Source: Aldrovandia affinis (taxonomy: Eukaryota > Chordata > Actinopteri > Notacanthiformes > Halosauridae). From it: a DNA stretch of 64,000 nucleotides. Shown in pieces: positions 1-11,900 of this stretch. The position numbers and the translations under genes were made by a program. The number at the start of each line of letters is the position of its first letter. Positions within the stretch are counted from its first letter, which is position 1. The DNA lies in contig JAINUG010000074.1 of assembly GCA_029706075.1 (NCBI GenBank), positions 342,001-406,000 of the forward strand, given 5' to 3'. Under the pieces are notes generated by a model that did no database searches, was not told the origin of the DNA, and worked only from the letters and a program-made list of their open reading frames with translations.

Positions 1-83
1 GTCGGGGAGCCGCGGCGTAGACGAACACACTACATTTACTCACACAACTTACTCGAGTGAGGAATCTGCACACTGACACTCAC

Positions 84-386
84 CTCGCTCCTTCGACGGG
101 CAAGTCCGCCGCAAGCATACCTCTGTCCCCTCTGGCTCCCCCCATCCCTCCCTTCAACATCTTGAGGGCCGCTTCAGCTGCCTTATGCTTTGCGGCCTTT
201 TTGCTGGGTCCTTGGCCGGTGCAGCTAATTTCGCCCACGGACACGCGGAAAGTGAAGTTGGGTTGGTGGGCCTGACCCTCTGCCTTCAGCAGGTCATACA
301 CTGGGGTCTTGCCTATCCGCGTTCCATACTCCTGCAGCAAACTGATGGGTGTCTTCCCCGGGTTCACAGCCAGCATTTGCTCAATA
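84..386 (-). CDS. tarbp2: TRBP (TARBP2) internal exon, first dsRNA-binding domain; gene partial
   Basis: TRBP is the cytoplasmic dsRNA-binding partner of Dicer in the RISC-loading complex, and also binds PKR. This exon encodes 100 complete codons plus split codons at both ends. The translation contains PGKTPISLLQEYGTRIGKTP, then NFTFRV, then the dsRBD signature GPSKKAAKHKAAEAAL, so dsRBD1 is complete in one exon. The wording matches TARBP2 rather than its paralogue PRKRA, which has a different PIQVLHEYG-type sequence. The acceptor (minus strand) is a pyrimidine run ending in CACAG just before base 386. The donor is GCGAG followed by GTGAGT after base 84. The upstream border falls before the last base of a codon and the downstream border after the second base. 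In-frame sequence on either side (387-478 and 80-83) is intron. The start-codon exon, dsRBD2 and dsRBD3 are not in this exon; the gene continues left past base 1. Confidence 0.94.
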
Positions 387-1848
387 CTGTGAAACAAGGA
401 GAAACGGTGCACATCAAAATCGCTCAGTGCCAGGGTAAAACGGAGTCTTCTAACAGCCAACATAATTACATGCAGCATCGCCAGTTCGAAGCGAACTACG
501 GGTAACTACCAAACTAAAGGAAAACCAATAAAAGTCCCTTAATCCTCTCCTCGTGGCGTATGCGCAACATGTAATTATGTTGTTAATTGATTATGTCATG
601 TAATTTAAGATAATTCAAATAAATAAGATGCTTCAGTCTGTAATTACTGAACATTTCATGAAATTATCTTTATTTTTAATAAAGTTATGGGCATTTATGT
701 TATTGAATCACAGCTTTTCTTTCAAGATCATTGAAAAACAATATGGGTCAATATGCAAATTTCCGTTTACCATAACTTCCTTAAAACTTAAGATATGAGA
801 GTGAATAAGGTATCAAATTAAAGGTATTTTCATGCTCTGTCTGGTGGGATACGTTTCAGATTTATAACATCTCAATCTCAACAATTTTGTAACATCCCTA
901 CCACTGCCTTAAACGGTTGAGTGGACCTACATCGTGACAGGAAAATGCAATCAAGTGCTTCGTTTATTTCGGCAGTTACCTGTAGCTACCCAACTGGCTA
1001 GCTAAAGATAATGAAGTTGATATAGAGTTGATGTAAATATTACAAAGAATATGGCTAGGTAAGTGAAAATATCCCCAAACGTACAATCGCAAATAATACA
1101 TTGGCGGAGGCGAGCATGACAACTATATCCTTGCTAACAATGACAACTTCTTACCGTTTGTGTTATCTGGTAACGATCTATAGGTTTCGCTTAAGAAAAC
1201 AACAAAGTTATTTGCATAGTTACCTTAACTTGGATAGGTTCTGTACAGTTCATATGACTGTAAAACAGCAAAGCCGATGACCAACCAAATTGAAGTTTAA
1301 AGTACAGTATGAAATAGTGGCTTACTAACGTTAGCTAGCTAACGAAATAGAAAGTTGTAGCTAACGTACCTAGCGCGCTGAACGGTTAGATTTCAATATT
1401 AAAATCTAACACCAACGTTTGCTTATGACAAAACAAGACTAGCTCCCAGATAAACTAATCATATTTAAAAAAAACAACAGATTGGATAGCCTCCTAAATT
1501 AAGAATATTTTACATTTCCAGTCAAACGCAACACCTGCCACGAGTCTGACTAAACCCAGAAGCCGGGCTAGCACGCTAACATTTTGGTGCGCGGGCGTGT
1601 CTGAGCACCATCTAATTAACTAGAGCCAACCAACCAACCAACCACAATACCGAGCTAGTTCGCGACCAAACTCGCGCGCCCGTCTAGTAACCAACGTGGC
1701 TACAAGCTACCGAACGATAGCCATCTTACGTGACCCCACCTGGAACACCCAGAGATTCTCTTGCAACTGCCCGGTGTTTTCTCGTCGTTCATTCCCTATC
1801 TACGGAGCGAAACCCAAACAGTTTAGGTTTGCAAACACCCCCCCACGA
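387..1848 (-). other. Probable tarbp2 5' intron, no exon identified
   Basis: AT-rich sequence upstream (minus sense) of the dsRBD1 exon. Donor-like GTAAG and GTACGT sites occur on the minus strand near 1153 and 1368, but no reading frame before them resembles the TRBP N-terminus. The region also has GCTAGCTAAC-type short repeats at 1330-1365, which are common fish low-complexity sequence. The first tarbp2 exon is expected in or just above this interval, but I could not place it. Confidence 0.45.
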
Positions 1849-1989
1849 CTAAAAACACCGTCTCTTGTTTTCATTAACAGTTCCCTCGGCGGCTGTGGCA
1901 GCGACATGAAGAAGCGCGGCGACACACTGTCTAATTGTCCCCACAACTGATAGACACAAAATCAGCAGGAGGACTGCACCGTAGCTCCA

Positions 1990-2222
1990 TTTGACGTCGA
2001 TCCCCGACACTGGTCGCTCTGGGTAGATGGTGTCATCATTGTCTGATCTAGAATCAGTTCATCCAACCTTACTCGTAACCCCCAACAATTCTGTCCAAAT
2101 AGGTTGAACTGAGCCAGGGTCAGTGTTTACAAATCCTATCGCTCTAAACCGTACAGCGCGGGACCACCCAATATATTGGCTTCCCATTGGTCTTCTCGTG
2201 AAATGCTGCTTGTTCATTGGTA
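1990..2222 (-). promoter_or_regulatory. Candidate CCAAT-rich promoter, probably of tarbp2
   Basis: Three minus-strand CCAAT boxes (read as ATTGG on the plus strand at 2175-2179, 2186-2190 and 2216-2220) and one plus-strand CCAAT at 2168-2172 lie within 53 bp. A CRE-like TGACGTCG is at 1992-1999. Clustered NF-Y sites with a CRE upstream of a minus-strand gene are typical of a TATA-less promoter. The placement, 1.6 kb upstream of the first recognised tarbp2 exon, fits its 5' end, but no transcription start can be proven from sequence. Confidence 0.4.
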
Positions 2223-2290
2223 TTCATTGAACAAATTATGGTGCACCGTAGATATTTCGAAGCCCAAGTACCGGGTACAGTTAACTCAAA

Positions 2291-4180
2291 TAACAAAAAC
2301 CGGGGTCAGTGTTTAATATGTAAAATGAAGAAGAACAAGATAAAGCGTCAGTTTGCTTAAATGAATTAAAAACAAATCTGAACAAAACAACACAAAACTT
2401 CAAATACCAATGAAATGGTCACTTTTGCAGTTCTTCACTTCCCTACATTCTCTCCCAAACACAACATTATTTAATTAATTATTTAGATATTAGTTTTCGA
2501 TCTCTGAACGTAAATAGTCCAACAAGGTCTTAATAGAATGTGTTGACTTGTGGTTTCATGTTACCTTGCATTATTTAAGCGAAATATTGTATATCTTATT
2601 GCTTATTTTCAACCTATGTAACAAAGCACCCCCCTGGGGTAGGCTACTTCAAATTAATTTGAAGGGGAAAGGTTACTAATGGAGCATTAGATTCAAGATT
2701 ACTTTGAAAACCTTTGTTGTTTTGTACCAGATTCAATGAGCCTCCACAGCATCTGCCTGGCACTGATACAAAAAATAAAAATACGAGGGTTAAAACTGGT
2801 TAAAAGGCAATATTGTATTGTAATATGGATGAATGGTTATAATTTATATAGAGACACAATAACCACAAGGGGGCACACTCACACAAACAAGATGTAAACA
2901 TTTTCTCTTTTTTTTAGTTTAGCGTTTTAGTACATACTCATTCCATTTTTGGAACTTTTACCTTTACCTTTTAAATTGAGTTTGACCTTTTCACGAAACA
3001 AATGTTTTAACATGTTGATTAATAAAATACCTAATTTGTTTTCTGCATATTGTTTCCAAAGCACCATCTTCTAGCCAATTTTCCAAATTTTCCAATCTTG
3101 CTCTATGACAAACTGGCATAATTATTACCGTGTCTGCATTCAGTTTTTATGGGGAAAAGGAGGGAAATATGTTTTTAGTAGGCCTATATACTTTCCAGTA
3201 AATCATATCTGGTTGAATGTGTCCCATTTGAAACCAGATGTTTCAAAAACTTTAGCTATGTCAGTATACAAAAGATAGATTTGTTTTACCAGTTGTTTGG
3301 TACAAGGGAAAATATCAGAAATTGTTGAGCATAAACTCTCCGTCTGAATGCTAATGTACCCTAGCAGGGGAATAAGGCTGCACTAATTGAGATATATGTT
3401 TTAGAGCAGTCCCATGGAGTTTTCCAAATGTAATCTTCATTGTTTTTCCAGATTTGCTGTGAAGGGCCTTTAAAGGCACACTAAGCGATTTGACGTCATC
3501 GCTCAGTGGCGGGTCGATTTCTGAAACAAATGTGCTGGAACCGTACACAGTATAGGTCGGAACGCATACAAACTGTAATTCAACCATTAACCACACCGGC
3601 CTCCACCGCCAGTTGTTCTTGTCCACCAGCTAGTTTATGTTTGAAGAAGAAAAATAAACCAATAACACTAACTAGTTATGGAACCGAAAAGCAAAAAAAC
3701 TAAACATTGAACACAAACTTTGATGGAAAAAAAACCCCATGTAAACACCGAAGGGGAATTTTTGAGATGGCAAGAGCTGAAAGATGCTCGGCTTTTTAGC
3801 ACCGATGCCGAATTGGAACTTGTCTCTTTGACAGGTCGGTAAGTCTGGTTAACGTTTCCTAGGACGGCTATCACTTATAACAAGCCTACCTCGACCTATA
3901 GGTTTCTGCAGTTGCAATAGATAGTATAAAATAATAATAATAGTAGGACCACACGTGCCACAGCTGATCAGCTCTAGCTATAGTAGATTGTATGAGTCCG
4001 CGAAATAGTGAATGCCTAAATACCAGTACGTTATAGGACATCTATGATCAAATATATTTTTGCACGAATTTATTTTCTATAAAAAATCGCGTGATATGTA
4101 TCGCTATCAGGTATGGACGGCAAATGCCAACGCGAGACTATGGTCCATTGAACTACAGTACTTCCATTGTCATGTGTTTA
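2291..4180. other. AT-rich intergenic DNA
   Basis: No coding exon, RNA gene or clear mobile element recognised. The short open frames at 3351-3874 lack any recognisable motif and lie in sequence that looks like a decayed repeat. Confidence 0.5.
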
Positions 4181-4181
4181 G

Positions 4182-4287
4182 TACATAGACAGTATATATA
4201 GTGGATCAGGGAACCGCCATTTACCGACAGTATCATTTCCCTATTAAGCGCTTTGAAGCCAACAATAAGACATTTACTTCTGGATGT
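4182..4287 (+). repeat. Dispersed repeat, copy 1 (second copy at 49047-49140)
   Basis: It starts CATAGACAGTATATATAGTG and continues through a GCGCTTTGAAGC-like block to ACATTTACTTCTGG. The same order of blocks, diverged, recurs at 49047-49140. The family is not recognised; it is probably a short non-autonomous element. It abuts the 3' end of the LINE copy that follows. Confidence 0.5.
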
Positions 4288-4289
4288 TA

Positions 4290-5495
4290 TAAGAACATAA
4301 GAATACATAATGATGAGAACGAGCCGTTCGGCCCATCTTGGCTCATCATGTCCTAATCTAAAGAGTATCTAGTACTACATCTAGCCTGGACTTGAATAGC
4401 CTAAGCGTTTCTGCCTCTCTGTGTAAAGAAAAACGTCCTAATGTCTGTGCCGAATTTGCCTTTAACTCATTTCCACCTGTGGCCTCTTGTTCTGCTGACC
4501 CCACTTATCTTAAAAAATCTTTGGTATTTCACTTTGTTAATCCCTTTTAGGAATTTAAAAACCTCAATCAAATCCCCCCCTAAGTCTCCGTTTGCTAAGT
4601 TTAAATAGATTGAGTGCCTTAAGTCTATCATCATAACTTTTACCTTTCATACCAGGTATCAGTTTAGTTGCCCTTCTTTGGACTTTTTCAAGAGCTTCTA
4701 TATCTTTCTTGTAGTGCGGTGCCCAGAACTGCACACAGTATTCTAAGTGAGGTCTGACAAAGGCATTATATAACATTAATATAACCTCCTTTGATTTATA
4801 CTCAATACTTTTTGCTATGTATCCCAGCGTCCTGTTGGTCTTTTTCACTGCTGTAGCACACTGCTTTGATGCAGATAAGCTTTGATCAACTATAATTCCT
4901 AAGTCCTTTTCAAATTGAACACCTACTAACCTTTCTCCTCCCATAAGACACTCCTGTCTAATGTTTTTATTTCCCACATGCATAACTTTACATTTAGCAA
5001 TATTGAATGTCATCTGCCATGTATCTGCCCATTTTTGTATTTTGTTTAAATCATCTTGGATTACTTTAGTCGATTCCAAACTGTTTGCCAAACCCCCAAG
5101 TTTAGTATCATCTGCAAATTTAACTATTTTGCTACTAACGTCCATATCAAGATCATTTATGTAAATAAGGAAGAGCAGAGGTCCCAGCGCCCGATCCCTG
5201 GGACACCACTGCCCATAGCACTGAGGTCAGATTCGGCCCCACCTACTGTTACTCTTTGTATTCGCCCTTGCAGCCAATTATGAACCCACTCTGAAACTAC
5301 TCCTGCAATTCCTACTGAATTCATTTTAGCAATGAGCCTCTCATGTGGTACCTTGTCAAATGCTTTCTGAAAGCCCAAATATAGATCATAAGCCTGGTTC
5401 AGGTCAACACACTTTGTAGCCTCTTTGAAAAAGCCCAGGAGGTTTGTTAGGCATGACCTCCCTTTGAGAAATCCATGCTCTCCCTTAAAATTCTA
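4290..5495 (-). mobile_element. CR1-like LINE fragment, 5'-truncated, reverse transcriptase part plus 3' UTR
   Basis: The minus strand encodes the second half of a non-LTR reverse transcriptase in two frames. The 5378-5157 part contains FQKAFDKVPHERL and a degraded SGVPQG-type motif. The 5145-4564 part contains the catalytic FADDTKLGG box and the C-terminal [20 protein letters not shown]...[17 protein letters not shown] segment characteristic of CR1/L2/Rex1-type elements. A frameshift separates the parts, so it is non-functional. The 3' end (4290-4560) carries the GAACGAGCCGTTCGGCCCATC-like block seen at the 3' ends of fish and reptile CR1-like LINEs. Endonuclease and ORF1 are absent. Confidence 0.88.
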
Positions 5496-6395
5496 TTATT
5501 TTTCGAGAATGATGCAGTGCCATCTGCACGTAAGTGTGCAGTGCAATTAGACAATTATAAATCTACGAAAGTCGGACACAGCATTAATCTGAACTCTTTT
5601 CCAGATACCGAATGCAAATAATGTATATACAATTTCCTAGATCACGCCAATTTTTCCTTTTTTGTTTTTCTCGTGGGCTTGACATGATTATTGATCTCTC
5701 GAAACAAACAAAACGTTCGAAATGTCATTTATTTCTCAGTTAAAAATCTTCAAAAGTCTTGTTTTCTTCATCGACTTGACTAGTGGGAACAAAATTATAC
5801 TGCACACCTACCGGCAGAGCATGTCCATGCTCGCTTCACTCAATATCTCATATCGTGGTACCTTGGTAGTATACCTCTCATGCAGTGACGTCATATCGGA
5901 TAGTATACCTTAAACTTAACTAGCGATAAATAGGGTCAGAGTATAAGCTGTTCATTGTTGTACCTCTAGAGGGCACCATTTTGCCATGGTTATTTTACCG
6001 ATGTGCCTCAAGCATTCGGGCATTACACTGTGGGATGAAAAATTGCACTGCAGAGCTTCAGTCCTCTAGGGCCGCAGGGGTTTCTGGTTTTCATATCGAC
6101 ACAAGTCATCATTTACGTATTTACATGAAAAAGTCAAACGTGAACATGAAATTAGAAATATTATCCTGTGGTCTCTGTCTGCTTCCTCAGTGGGCAGCCT
6201 TGAGCCGTACACCAACCTGGAGTGAGCATATGCAGAAAGCATTATCAGACCGTTGCCTCACAAAATAGAGAGAAAAACCCAACTGATATTATGATTTTCA
6301 TGTCAGTAAAACACATTTGTGTATCTTTGTGTCAGTTTTACAGAACACGCCTAGTAGTGTTTTATGCAGTACAACAATACAGGCTGATAATAATA
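5496..6395. other. Intergenic, no feature recognised
   Basis: Short open frames at 5722-5913 and 5981-6268 show no known domain, no splice context and AT-rich codon use. They are taken as chance. Confidence 0.5.

Positions 6396-6426
<31 letters not shown>
6396..6426. repeat. (AC)n(AT)n microsatellite
   Basis: About nine AC units run directly into seven AT units. Confidence 0.9.
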
Positions 6427-7640
6427 GGTAATACATGCATCTCATTATTTGTGCACCAACCCCTTTAGAGCGTTAACGATTGGAACTCTTCAATATTCAA
6501 TAACTGTGAAACTTTTTACATTTCATTGACAAATCTAAACAAGCATTAGGTTTTTTGTATGTTTCTTAACCAATTGACCTAGGAGTCTCAGTTACATCAT
6601 GCTCACAAAGTTGTTTAAAAAACGAAAAAAGTACCCTTAAATGTCTTACTCTGAAATTAAGAAGAAATGACATTGACATGACCATTCCTCGTTTGAGAAA
6701 AAAAAGTCAAGGTTTGGTAATGAATTGACTTTATTTTGTCTTCGGAATGTATTGTTGATGAGTTGTGGCGAATACTATTTACAAATACCTCTGCCTACTG
6801 TACAGAATGACAATTACGGTAGTTCTGTGTTTTCCCCAAGTCCTTAGCGGACTCTGAAAAAATATCTTCGTGAAACGAGTATAAGCTCAATGAAACATTT
6901 TTTCCTTTCCCAATATGATGTGTTTCCTTTTTTGTGTGTGTTTTGATCCCTCTCCTGCGGCAGAGCTGCTTTGTGGCGAAGCGCGGGTTCGAGTGGCGCT
7001 CCAGTGTTATTTTTGGCAGCAACAGTGGTTGGTGGCTCTTGGGGGGAGAGAGGAGACAGAAGGGATAAATGAAGTCCAAACCCAAGACTGGTTAAGGGAT
7101 TTCTCCTCTAAAGGAATTGCTCTGTAATGATTAGAGTCATTATGTGCGCACACAAACTGTGATACTTGCGTGTACATTTTTGCACATTTAAAACACACAC
7201 CCAGGCGCACGTTGTGTGCCCCTGCTCAGGGATGTGGACTGTCACATTATGATCCTCTGCTCACTACAATTCACAGGCTAACACAGAAAAACACAAACGT
7301 TTGAGCACGCATGCATGCACACACGCCTGCGGACACACGCACGCAGACATATATGCACAAAGCAATCTATTTTGGAGTGCTTGTGTTTCTTGTGCTGCCA
7401 GAGGCCTACTTCCTATCCAAACCCCGGTTCTCATACACATATACATACTCTCGTACAAAATGAAAATCTTGTAAATACCAGATACATGCTGGTAATAAAC
7501 ATATGCTCCGTTCAATTAAATACTCACTGGATGCCGATAAAATATATAGACACCCGCGCAATATGAAAAACATTCAAAGTCGGTACGGTTTGGTACCTCC
7601 GTGTGTTAAAATACTCCAACTTTTTTTAAAAAGCTTGCGT
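6427..7640. other. Intergenic, AC-rich in its second half
   Basis: Scattered CACAC runs at 7190-7350. No exon or mobile element recognised. Confidence 0.5.
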
Positions 7641-8135
7641 TCTCCCTCCCTCTCTCTCTCTCTCTCTCGAAGGAGTCAGACGGTTTTGTGCAACGTCAGG
7701 CATTTTCCCCTTTCCCCACTGCTTTCTGTAACATTCTGTCAGAAAAAAAAAGAGAGAGCGAGGTTTTCCTTCTATACTTGGCGGTGCATCAAGAGAATAT
7801 TATTATTTTATTTTATTTATTTATTTTTTCGGTGGTGAGTGTGTATGTGTGTGTGTGTGTGTGTGTTAGCCCACAGAGATATTTCAATTTCTTCAGGATA
7901 TTAAATAAACATGCAGCGGCAGCAGCCCCGGCAGCGTGCTGTCTGCCAGCCGGGTGTGTTGAGGGGTGGAGGGGGGTTGCGGCCATGATTGGGGGGGGCG
8001 AAGCGGCTCTTGGTCAGGGCCCCCGCCGGACACGCTGGCGCCTCGCGCTGGAGGACTTCTGAACCACCACACTCCTCCGCCCCAACCTTGCCAACTGCGT
8101 CTCTCTCTCTCTTCCAACCCAAATCGCTCTCTTGC

Positions 8136-8185
<50 letters not shown>

Positions 8186-8450
8186 CCCTCACTCTTTCTC
8201 TGCCTCCCCGCCGATCCAGATCTGTCTGTCGCTGTACCATTCTTCCTTTTTTGCCTTTATATCCCAGTCCCGCTCGGCTCTTGCCTCTGCTTCATTCCTC
8301 TTTACGCAGGCTTTTTGTTAATTACCCCTGCCCACCCCACCACCCCCTCCACCCTTCTCCCTGGTTCTGTATTTCCTCTTCCACCACACTCCCCCCCTCT
8401 TTCTCTCTTAAAATCCCTTGCTGTTTAAAATGTTCCTAGGAAGTCTTTAG
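7641..8450. repeat. Pyrimidine-rich block with (TC)21 and (TG)n, plus a short GC-rich core
   Basis: Contains (TC)9 at 7651-7668, (TG)n at 7840-7866 and (TC)21 at 8141-8182, followed by C/T-rich sequence to about 8410. Bases 7910-8090 are unusually GC-rich for the window and have several CpGs. The open frames here are products of the CT repeat and are not genes. Confidence 0.8.
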
Positions 8451-8837
8451 TGGCTTGCATTAAAAAAAGCGAAATGAGGATGGTTTGGGCAGCACGTCAA
8501 TCAGAATACCATAACACCATCAGATACCAGAGGGCACTTATTTATAGTGAGCATTTTTGAAGGAGAAACCCTATACGCGCACTCTATACCGTTTGTGTGT
8601 TTGTGTGAATTCTTTCTAGGATTGCGATGACCCAACAGTTTCATTTATGAATCATGGATACTTTTTTCTGCTTTAAAAGCAGACTTGTGCATTTCTCCTG
8701 GGCCCGACACTACACTGTATATCTCTTCAAACAAACTGAAAAACCACAAGCAATGCATTACGAAGAACACATTAGATCAGGATTAATTCAATAACTGTCC
8801 CGAAACCTTTCCTTTTAAGAGATCTGTTTTTAGTATA

Positions 8838-8906
8838 CATTTACATGTACATTTTAGTCATTTAGCAGACGCTCTTATCCAGAGCGACTTACAAGATGTG
8901 CATTAA
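8838..8906 (+). repeat. SINE-type conserved tail fragment
   Basis: Contains CATTTAGCAGACGCTCTTAT followed by CCAGAGCGACTTACAAGATG, the conserved core/tail found in many fish SINEs. No tRNA-like head is visible here. Related copies lie at 31613-31655, 38655-38712, 50425-50462 and 57444-57500. Confidence 0.75.
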
Positions 8907-11900
8907 TACGTGGTAAGATTAATCATAGTCCGTGACAGAGATCAGTGTCTATGTATATATGTATATATTATATTACTGTATGTAAGTATATATATATATA
9001 TATATACTGATTATTCAGTTAAATATAAAATAACAAACTCACAACAAAAACAAATACAGCTGAATTACACTTTACAAAAGTCAAGGCTACCAATAACGTG
9101 TGTTTTTTGTAAATTGAATTGAATTTGTGCGCAATCCCCAAAAGGAACCCCCCAACCCCCCAGCACAAGCCACGAAAAGTCCCAAAAGAAATGATAACGG
9201 GGCATTCCCAGAACTTGTGCCCTAAGGTGCCCGACATACGCAGAGAGCAAAGTTTCATCACTAGAGATGTTCATTCTGAATCCACGATAAGGATTCGCAT
9301 GGACCTTGCATCCACATTTGAAATGTAATTGATGATGAGCTGCATTTTTAGAGGATGAACATTTTTGTTTTTTTCCCATAAAAATCTCCCAATCTAGATT
9401 TACATTCAAAGCATGGGGTTTGCTCTATATAAGTTACATTGAACTGAGAGGGGCATTTTTAACATGTATGTATATGTCATAGATGAACAAATCAAGCAGA
9501 AGAGGTTATAATTGCCTGTTGCATTTAACTAGGTAAATTATGTGTGAGATACTGATATATATGGAATTTAATGAGTGGGAAATTGTCCTGATCATTTCAG
9601 TATGTTTCCATGAGGTTAAGTATGATGTTACTGGGACAATGTCCCTTCAGGCATTTCATATAGGCTACTGTATTGTAGGATGTGACACGCGTAAATGTTT
9701 AAAAATGGGCTTCATTTCATACAAAAAAAATTAAATCAGCAGCGACATGTTGCAAACATTTTGGCGCAACGTCTCCTGGGTTGGATTGAGATTGATGCTC
9801 GGGGATCACAGCACGTATCAAAAGACATGAAAAATGTGGCACAGCGCTTAGGGTCCTGCATAGAGCTGGCGGAGGAACAGACATTTCCCCCTCGCTTCTC
9901 CTGCAGGACGCGGAGAAACATGCGAGTCTGGGTGAATTTCATCGTTTCATCGCCTTCTCTCTTGCATTCTCGAACGTAGTGCGGCCAATTCACGTATCTG
10001 AAAGAAATAAGGAGGGTAGATGTATATTTTCCAAGTGTCACATCTGATATCCTGACCTTCAATTTTTTTTTTTCTGGAAGCAATTTGTCATCCGGAGAAC
10101 ATTAAATGGGGAACAAATTATCTTTTTACAGGGGCACAGAGTCACCCACAGCCTTTCCATAAAGTCCCACAGTCACAACAAAAGGAATAGGGGCGTGTGG
10201 TAGAATGTAAGTCCCCTCAGAGAGTAGCAGCCCAACAGATATTGCCATGTGAAGAGAGAGATAAGCTGAAGGGGACTGTCGAACAAGGGCATTGTGCTGT
10301 AATCACTCTTCTTCTGGCGAAATCGAATTGTGGCCCCCCTCTTCGTAGGCCCTGCCTGACCTCTCCTGACCTCTCAATCTTTAGGCCTGCTAAAATCAGT
10401 CTCCCACCCTTCCCCAATCTTAAAACTCATCTTGTGCATAGCCATTATTATTGTTGCCATGCCCCCGGGCGGACTGACCCCCCCCACAGAGTGTCCTGTC
10501 ACACCTGTGGACACCTGTGCCTTTGTCCCACTTTAAATTGCACCCCCTCCTACACCCAGGGGCATGAGGAAGTCTGGCCACACGAACCAGAAAGCAGCTT
10601 AGTCAGTGCAGCCCATTGTACCTGTGCCCCTTCTCTGAGGCCGGACAGAATAGGATGAAAGCCTAATTCTTGCACACGTTCACAGACCTCGCTCTCAAAA
10701 GAAATACACGACAATAAGAAAGGATCAATCTTACTGTGTACCAAGCCCTCTATTCCCTTTAGCCACATTGCACCTTCTCCCCCAACTTTGAATATCAAAG
10801 CTAACCAAATATAAGGATTTTTGCATTTCAAACTTAAGGCTATGATTTTTGCTAGCTGAAATGAAAGAAAAAATGTAACTTAAATCTAAAGTTTGTTAAT
10901 TGGCCATAAGGACACAGGGGGGTAATTCCCAGGGGGATTGGGTTGTGTGAAACACATAAAAGCGATAATTAATAATTGATTCATATATGCACTTTCCACT
11001 GACATTAACACTCGGCGAATGAAACACTGCATTTTGTTTTGCATGCACAGAATTAATTGTAGTGTACATACAGTTGTTGTTAAGTTCCATTATGTAAACC
11101 ATTTTAATTAAACACATGAAAACATGTTAGCTACATTTAATAATAAGGCATGGGTCACCGAAAATGTATTCGCTCATTTGGGAAGCCCTGGTCCGAAGGA
11201 CACCAGAGAAGGGAGTTGAGCCTGGCCGACAAGTGAATGCAAAGGAGAATCCAAGTGTTAGAAAATGACCTTATGAAGTGCATTCTCCATTTTGTTTTGT
11301 GATTACTTCTTTCACCTGCTGGGAATGAGAGGGTGAAACTGCAGACGTCCAGATGGAGGGAAGGTGACAACCAGAAAGGGTGCAGATGCCAGAGCAGTAT
11401 GTTTAGGGGTTACATTGCAAATAGCATAAACTTCATCGGCTTGTCAACAGTACAAGGAAAATCTCAGTGATTTAAGACCAAGAGCAAGGACAAAGCTAAA
11501 CTAACTCCAAACCACCTACTTCACAAATAATTACAATATAATACATTTGATATACTATATAGGCACATTTAACTGTGTGAGTTTTGATTTCTGACGTGTT
11601 ATTATTTAACTTGATAATTAAATCTGTATAATTGATCTGTATAATTTTGTTTTTCAATGACATTCGTGTTTGTTTTTATTAAAATACGATCATATAACCT
11701 ATATGCCATGTGTAATATTACACCATCGCTAATGGATGGGAAATCCCTTAAACGCAAAAAGAAAGAGACACAGAGAACATATGGAACAGTTTTCTCCTGG
11801 GTTTTCCTTCTTTCACGTGTCTCCGAATATATTTATCTTTTTATGGCTGCATTTGAAGCGACCGTTAACTCTTCCTGGCTTTCGAAATAAAAAATAAAAA

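Noticed and set aside
387..478. ATG at 478 as a tarbp2 start
   Set aside because: The frame upstream of 386 is intron behind a good acceptor, and the peptide does not resemble the TRBP N-terminus.
9736..10083. 115-residue minus-strand frame
   Set aside because: No recognisable family; overlapping frame on the other strand is equally open and no splice sites support an exon.
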